A stretch of DNA of 5,634 nt, taken from JBFLVN01 sp040758475. Lineage in GTDB: Bacteria; JAGRBM01. The DNA lies in NCBI GenBank assembly GCA_040758475.1, contig JBFLVN010000243.1, positions 1 through 5,634 of the forward strand, written 5' to 3'. Of the stretch, positions 5,278 to 5,634 are shown one piece after another. Within the stretch, counting starts at the first letter, position 1. Each line of letters begins with the position of its first letter. Made by a program: the position numbers and the translations under genes. The notes below the pieces were generated by a model. It was not told the origin of the DNA and searched no databases. It worked only from the letters and a program-made list of their open reading frames with translations.

Positions 5278-5634
5278 TCAGGGAGATTTGAGATGCCCTT
5301 TAATTGATTCGAGAACACTTTCAAGCTGTTCTTCGATTTGCTGGTTGGAAAATCGAAGAACTTTGAGGCCGTGTTGGCTAAGGAATTCATCCCGCGCAAT
5401 ATCTTCTTCGATTCGAGTTTCGTGAACGGTTCCATCTACTTCGATTACAAGTCCAGCCTCTGCACAATAGAAATCGGCGACGTAGCGGTTGATTGAATGT
5501 TGGCGCCGGAACCGGGCGCCGAGCTGATGGTTTCTAATGCGCTGCCAAAGCCGATCTTCAGCGGGCGTCGGCTTTCTTCTCATGGTTCGAACGTTGTCGC
5601 GCAACGTCGACCACAATTTGGAAGAGGTCTTCCA
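5278..5634 (-). CDS. DUF559 endonuclease-like protein, likely 5'-partial
   Basis: A small protein of the DUF559 family, which has a Vsr/MutH-like restriction-endonuclease (PD-(D/E)xK) fold by family knowledge. Numbering from the TTG at 5616, the visible core is RKPTPAEDRLWQRIRNHQLG (14-33), ARFRRQHSINRYVADFY (34-50), LVIEVDGTVHE (56-66) and a closing LKVLRFSNQQIEEQLESVL (84-102). D48, E59 and D61 are the likely metal-site residues. In-frame starts are TTG 5616 (112 residues) and ATG 5583 (101 residues). The frame stays open to the window edge, and the residues before the TTG (WKTSSKLWSTLR) resemble the usual family N-terminus, so I think the true start is outside. G+C is about 40-45% over its 3' part. 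It is the most upstream gene of the minus-strand series. Its real function is unknown; a mobile or repair role is inference. Confidence 0.85.
   Translation of the reverse strand, partial: WKTSSKLWSTLRDNVRTMRRKPTPAEDRLWQRIRNHQLGARFRRQHSINRYVADFYCAEAGLVIEVDGTVHETRIEEDIARDEFLSQHGLKVLRFSNQQIEEQLESVLESIKGHLKSP

Noticed and set aside
1..5634. CRISPR array
   Set aside because: No regularly spaced direct repeats were seen anywhere in the window.

Overview
The window is bacterial and mostly GC-rich: about 70% G+C in sampled rows of the dioxygenase genes. The gene content is an accessory mix of catabolic and stress or defence-type genes. The codon use and families fit an uncultivated soil- or sediment-type bacterium of the broad Pseudomonadota/Rokubacteria kind. 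The sequence alone does not fix the taxon.

Layout, left to right. (1) 1-1093, plus strand: the 3' part of an AMP-forming acyl-CoA ligase of the CaiC-like kind, 5' end outside the window. (2) 1077-1481 and 1465-2148, minus strand: a VapC45-like PIN-domain toxin and its HTH-DUF433 (VapB45-like) antitoxin. The antitoxin is upstream and the genes overlap by 17 bp. The toxin tail also overlaps the ligase tail by 17 bp, convergently. (3) 2149-2319: an intergenic stretch with an 8-bp inverted repeat around a possible -10 box (candidate autoregulatory operator) and a GC-rich hairpin. (4) 2320-3453, minus strand: a clearly AT-richer gene for a 377-residue protein whose C-terminus looks like the abortive-infection Abi_C domain; its N-terminal half is not recognised. 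It has its own TATAAT box in the 49-bp gap upstream. (5) 3503-3991 and 3988-5226, minus strand: beta and alpha subunits of a Rieske non-haem iron ring-hydroxylating oxygenase, most like the salicylate 5-hydroxylase/anthranilate dioxygenase group, joined by an ATGA overlap. (6) 5228-5270: a repeat-like hairpin with a perfect 12-bp stem, just upstream of the oxygenase start. (7) 5278 to the right edge, minus strand: a DUF559 endonuclease-like gene.

How it fits together: the ligase and the oxygenase suggest catabolism of an aromatic or other cyclic carboxylic acid. No ferredoxin or reductase partner is in view. Interleaved with them are three unrelated defence or mobile-type units (VapBC45-like, Abi_C protein, DUF559 plus hairpin), two of them visibly poorer in GC. 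This looks like a catabolic locus with separate small insertions, or a very small defence cluster. The least described item is the Abi_C protein with its unrecognised N-terminal half.
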